A stretch of 64,000 nucleotides of DNA from JAEUTH01 sp039931675 (lineage in GTDB: Bacteria; Bacteroidota; Bacteroidia; AKYH767-A; OLB10): the NCBI GenBank assembly GCA_039931675.1, contig JBDTRM010000126.1:1-64000 (forward strand), in the 5' to 3' direction. Below are positions 60,935 through 64,000 of this stretch, in pieces. Every line of letters begins with the position of its first letter. The first letter of the stretch is position 1. The position numbers were made by a program, and so were the translations under genes. The notes under the pieces were generated by a model. It was not told the DNA's origin, searched no databases, and was given only the letters and a program-made list of their open reading frames with translations.

Positions 60935-61086
60935 CAAGTTCCATAGAATATTCCTGTTTTATTTAACATGTTCCATCATCACCTTCGCTCACCCTAACCC
61001 TAAAGGGCACAGCCACACATCATCCAATCACTCCCTATTTCCACATTTCCAAATACCATTCTATGACCATTACATCACAATTTAGT

Positions 61087-61635
61087 TTAACGTTCGGTAA
61101 TATATTTTTCAATTTTCTTAACTGCGTGATGATACGTTGCCTTTAATGAACCTGTTGTTAAACCCATTATAACAGCCATATCTTCATATTTAATTTCATC
61201 ATAGTAACGCATATTAAAAACTATGCGTTGTTGTGGAGGCAATGTGAGTATAGCTTGCTGCAATTTCATTTCTAATTTATTGGCATTGATATTAGTGCCG
61301 CTTGATAATGTTTCATTCAATTCATTTTCAACATCACCGAAGGGAATTAAGAATTTTGTTTTTTTCTGTTTTAAAAAAGTCAATGCTTCATTAGTTGCAA
61401 TGCGATACAACCACGTAAACAATTGCGAGTCTTCTCTGAAGTTGTTTAATCCCTTCCATGCTTTTATAAAAGTGTTTTGTGCAACATCATTGCTATCGTC
61501 ATGATCAATAACCATTCTGCGGATATGATAATAAACTTTCTGCTGATACTTGCGCACAATGAGATTGAAAGCATAATGCTTTTTACTTTCATCTCGAAAA
61601 ATCTCAAGTAATTCCTTGTCGGTGTAATCCTGCAT
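61087..61635 (-). CDS. ECF RNA polymerase sigma factor
   Basis: A 182-residue ECF-type sigma factor. Region 2 lies at about 20-90 (FNLIVRKYQQKVYYHIRRM, DVAQNTFIKAWKGLNNF, LYRIATNEALTFLK) and region 4 at about 130-180 (LPPQQRIVFNMRYYDEIKY, MGLTTGSLKATYHHAVKKIE). It lacks regions 1 and 3. An anti-sigma and a Spy-like gene follow on the same strand, the usual ECF arrangement for envelope or metal stress. Confidence 0.93.
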   Translation of the reverse strand: MQDYTDKELLEIFRDESKKHYAFNLIVRKYQQKVYYHIRRMVIDHDDSNDVAQNTFIKAWKGLNNFREDSQLFTWLYRIATNEALTFLKQKKTKFLIPFGDVENELNETLSSGTNINANKLEMKLQQAILTLPPQQRIVFNMRYYDEIKYEDMAVIMGLTTGSLKATYHHAVKKIEKYITER

Positions 61636-61717
61636 TAAAAGGGTTTGAAGTTTGGTGTTTGAGGTTCAGGTCAGTGAATTTATTTCCTATGAAAAATAAA
61701 ACTACAAACTCCAAACC

Positions 61718-62686
61718 TCAAACCAATGTTGCTGCTTTGCGCGAAAGAACTTTTTCAGCGGCATTTACAATAGCCGCAGTGTTGAGTCCGTATTTTTCCA
61801 TCAGTTCTTCGGGCTTGCCACTTTCTCCGAATGAATCATTTACACCAACCATTTCAAGCGGAACTGGGAAATGGCGTGAAAGTACCTGTGCTACTGCATC
61901 TCCAAGACCTCCGTTCAACTGATGTTCTTCGGCAGTTACCACGCAATGCGTTTTCTTAACTGAACGTAGGACAGCATCTACATCCAATGGTTTAATGGTA
62001 TGTATATTTATAATCTCTGCATCAATTCCTTTTTCGGCAAGGGCATGTCCTGCTTCAATTGCTTTCCAAACCAAATGACCCGTTGCAAAAATGGTTACAT
62101 CGCTGCCTTTATTCAACATCAATGCTTTTCCTATTTCAAACTTTTGATTAGGGTCTGTAAAATTAGGAACCACTGGTCGCCCGAAACGTAAATAAACTGG
62201 CCCCCAGTAATCTGCAATTGCAATTGTTGCTGCTTTGGTTTGATTGTAATCGCAAGGATTAATAACAACCATTCCTGGCAACATGCGCATCATTCCAACA
62301 TCTTCTAATATCTGGTGTGTGGCACCATCTTCGCCAAGAGTAAGCCCTGCATGCGATGCGCATATTTTTACATTCTTGCCTGAATAAGCAATAGACTGTC
62401 GAATCTGATCATACACACGACCTGTTGAAAAATTTGCAAATGTTCCCGTGAAAGGAATTTTTCCTCCTATAGTTAACCCTGCTGCTATACCCATCATGTT
62501 AGCTTCGGCAACTCCCACCTGGAAAAACCTTTCAGGAAATTCTTTTGCGAAAGCATCCATCTTTAGCGAACCTGTTAAGTCAGCACAAAGTGCAACTACG
62601 TTTTCATTTTTTCTCCCCAGTTCAAGCAACCCTGCACCGAAACCAGAGCGTGTATCTTTTTTATCGAGAATTGTATGGTTCTTCAT
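61718..62686 (-). CDS. Transketolase C-terminal half
   Basis: A 322-residue protein with only the pyrimidine-binding and C-terminal domains of transketolase: NVVALCADLTGSLKM, RFFQVGVAEANMMGIAAGL and KICASHAGLTLGEDGATHQ are recognisable. Split transketolases work as a pair with a separate thiamine-pyrophosphate N-terminal half, usually encoded immediately upstream. Here the upstream gene on the minus strand encodes a VWA protein, so the partner must be elsewhere. The 32-bp gap to that gene is operon-like. Confidence 0.92.
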   Translation of the reverse strand: MKNHTILDKKDTRSGFGAGLLELGRKNENVVALCADLTGSLKMDAFAKEFPERFFQVGVAEANMMGIAAGLTIGGKIPFTGTFANFSTGRVYDQIRQSIAYSGKNVKICASHAGLTLGEDGATHQILEDVGMMRMLPGMVVINPCDYNQTKAATIAIADYWGPVYLRFGRPVVPNFTDPNQKFEIGKALMLNKGSDVTIFATGHLVWKAIEAGHALAEKGIDAEIINIHTIKPLDVDAVLRSVKKTHCVVTAEEHQLNGGLGDAVAQVLSRHFPVPLEMVGVNDSFGESGKPEELMEKYGLNTAAIVNAAEKVLSRKAATLV

Positions 62687-62718
62687 AATGTCTTTTATGT
62701 TTTATTTTTTCTGAGGGA

Positions 62719-64000
62719 CTAATTAATTATTACAGTAGCTGAACTTCCTGATGCTACTTTAAAACTCTTTTCAATAGTATATTCTGATTCCACTGAGTTT
62801 TTTGGTCTGAATACCACTCGATAATTTCCGGGTTGCAGTACAAGCGTTTGTTTAGATTGACTATCATCTAAATCAATCACCCACTTCAATTCATTTTTAT
62901 CCTCAACTAAAATAGTTCCGTATCCAATTCCTGTCATCAGGAAAGTTGCAATGCCCGGATTTGGAATTTGAACAGTTGTTGTATGACTTTGAGTTATCTC
63001 AACATTTTCAATCAACATGCGTGGCAGGCACAGCACTTCCAAATCATAATCGCCAACAATATATTTTTCTTTGGTGTTAAAGTCCTGCACATTTAAAGTT
63101 TTCATATCACCTTTTTTGCGCACAATGCATTTCAGATTTTTATATTCTGAATTGCCTTCATACTTCAACATCAGATCACCTTGCGGAGCATCAATGCCAA
63201 TAATGGTGTGCTTGCCGGGAGTTAATTTTATATCATCCTTACTTACCGGAGGAATTGTATGCACAACAATTTTATAAACGCCAAGCGGGTCAATATGCAG
63301 CGTATCAGGATTTCCTTTCCCGTTAAGGGTATGAACGAAATTATATTTTATGGTGCCTGAATTTTTTTCATAAAAAGTCATAGCAACATTTGTTTCTGTT
63401 GGCCGTTGATTCACATCAAGCAAATTAACCTGGCATGTGGTATTGTTCAATGCTTGTGAAATCACCACATTTAAAGCAGTGCGAAATTGCTCTTCATTTT
63501 GTGCATCATAATAATTTCCAACACATTCAAATTGCTTTACAAAATCTTTTGTTATTCCAAGACCAATGATAAATGGTTTTAATACAATTCCCTTTTTCTG
63601 TAATGCCTGCGATACTGCACAGGGGTCACCATTACATTCTTCAATGCCATCAGTAATTAATATGATGATGTTGCGATAATTTCCAAATGAAAAATCTTTA
63701 GCGCACTCTTCGAGCGAGCGGGCGATAGGTGTGGTACCACTTGGTTTTATTTCTGTAAGTTTCTTTTTTATTTTTTCGCCATTGTCCTTTCCGAATGGAA
63801 CTTCTAATCGCGTATCATCACAATCCTGTGGCGGATATCTTTTCGTATGACCGAACACGCGCAATGCAAGCTCAAGGTCGGGCGTATGTTTAAGGCTGTC
63901 TAAAATTGTTGATACCATACGCTTTGCTACTTCATACTTAGTATCCGATTCCCATCTTGAAATCATGCTTTGCGAATCATCATACAAAAAAAGTATTCGC
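62719..64000 (-). CDS. VWA-domain protein, N-terminus cut by window edge
   Basis: The reading frame is open through the right end of the window, so the beginning is missing; the first visible residues are RILFLYDDSQSM. This is a von Willebrand A domain with the MIDAS DxSxS motif as DDSQS, followed by ITDGIEECNGDPC. After about residue 190 come several beta-rich segments ending LVLQPGNYRVVFRPK and a final immunoglobulin-like strand set. The domain arrangement suggests a periplasmic or surface protein that binds ligands through metal. A transketolase half follows. Confidence 0.85.
   Translation of the reverse strand, partial: RILFLYDDSQSMISRWESDTKYEVAKRMVSTILDSLKHTPDLELALRVFGHTKRYPPQDCDDTRLEVPFGKDNGEKIKKKLTEIKPSGTTPIARSLEECAKDFSFGNYRNIIILITDGIEECNGDPCAVSQALQKKGIVLKPFIIGLGITKDFVKQFECVGNYYDAQNEEQFRTALNVVISQALNNTTCQVNLLDVNQRPTETNVAMTFYEKNSGTIKYNFVHTLNGKGNPDTLHIDPLGVYKIVVHTIPPVSKDDIKLTPGKHTIIGIDAPQGDLMLKYEGNSEYKNLKCIVRKKGDMKTLNVQDFNTKEKYIVGDYDLEVLCLPRMLIENVEITQSHTTTVQIPNPGIATFLMTGIGYGTILVEDKNELKWVIDLDDSQSKQTLVLQPGNYRVVFRPKNSVESEYTIEKSFKVASGSSATVIIN

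Overview
This is an AT-rich chromosomal window from a member of the Bacteroidota, probably an environmental Chitinophagales- or Sphingobacteriales-like organism. The support is direct. Four secreted proteins end in type IX secretion (T9SS) type A sorting domains. There is a TonB receptor with an N-terminal carboxypeptidase-like domain, SprB/PKD repeat proteins, promoter-like TTG/TAnnTTTG elements, a zapA-6S RNA-rny block, and a Ccm locus of the Bacteroidota kind. I see no rRNA, phage, insertion sequence or CRISPR array. One tRNA (Ala, GGC) is present.

Layout. Positions 1-2.5 kb hold aroC and a DadA-like FAD oxidoreductase. From 10.4 down to 2.5 kb a minus-strand run encodes cytochrome c maturation (ccmB, ccmC, ccmD-like, ccmE, ccmF), then a DUF2520 protein, a KdsC-like phosphatase, a UbiA-family prenyltransferase and Maf. 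Positions 10.8-21.2 kb are one 3477-residue cell-surface protein. From 21.3 to 24.8 kb lie an unpaired ABC-2 permease, RNase Y, a 6S RNA candidate, ZapA and a small coiled-coil protein. From 25.2 to 32.1 kb are a NIF3 protein, a zinc-ribbon protein with a histone-like tail, a TPR protein, an O-methyltransferase, a polysaccharide deacetylase-like protein and a GNAT protein. From 32.2 to 46.7 kb are an AsmA-like protein, tRNA-Ala, a T9SS protein, a K+ channel, an RluA synthase, panB, paired paralogous lipoproteins, a DCC oxidoreductase and accC. From 47.1 to 54.5 kb is a cell-envelope block: a beta-barrel, an FN3/T9SS protein, a TonB receptor and a T9SS hydrolase-fold protein. From 54.6 to 64 kb are SmpB, an MqnP/UbiA-like prenyltransferase, a GbsR/MarR regulator with a membrane/epimerase/SRPBCC cluster, an ECF sigma/anti-sigma/Spy-like set, a transketolase C-terminal half and a VWA protein cut by the window edge.

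How genes work together. The Ccm genes supply heme handling for c-type cytochromes, with a CxxxY rather than HxxxY CcmE. The TonB receptor and the adjacent T9SS hydrolase-like protein share a duplicated upstream region of about 220 bp, which suggests joint expression. The GbsR/MarR gene is flanked by two near-identical 22-bp palindromes, one overlapping the likely promoter of the downstream membrane-protein genes; this suggests autoregulation plus local control.

The least explained component is a dense set of short dispersed palindromic repeats between genes (at least six families). In places they supply stop codons, fake N-terminal extensions or lie inside a coding region. I did not find a clear undescribed defence or biosynthetic system. 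The best leads are the giant adhesin with its 290-residue higher-order duplication, the operator pair, the shared TonB/T9SS upstream region and the repeat families.
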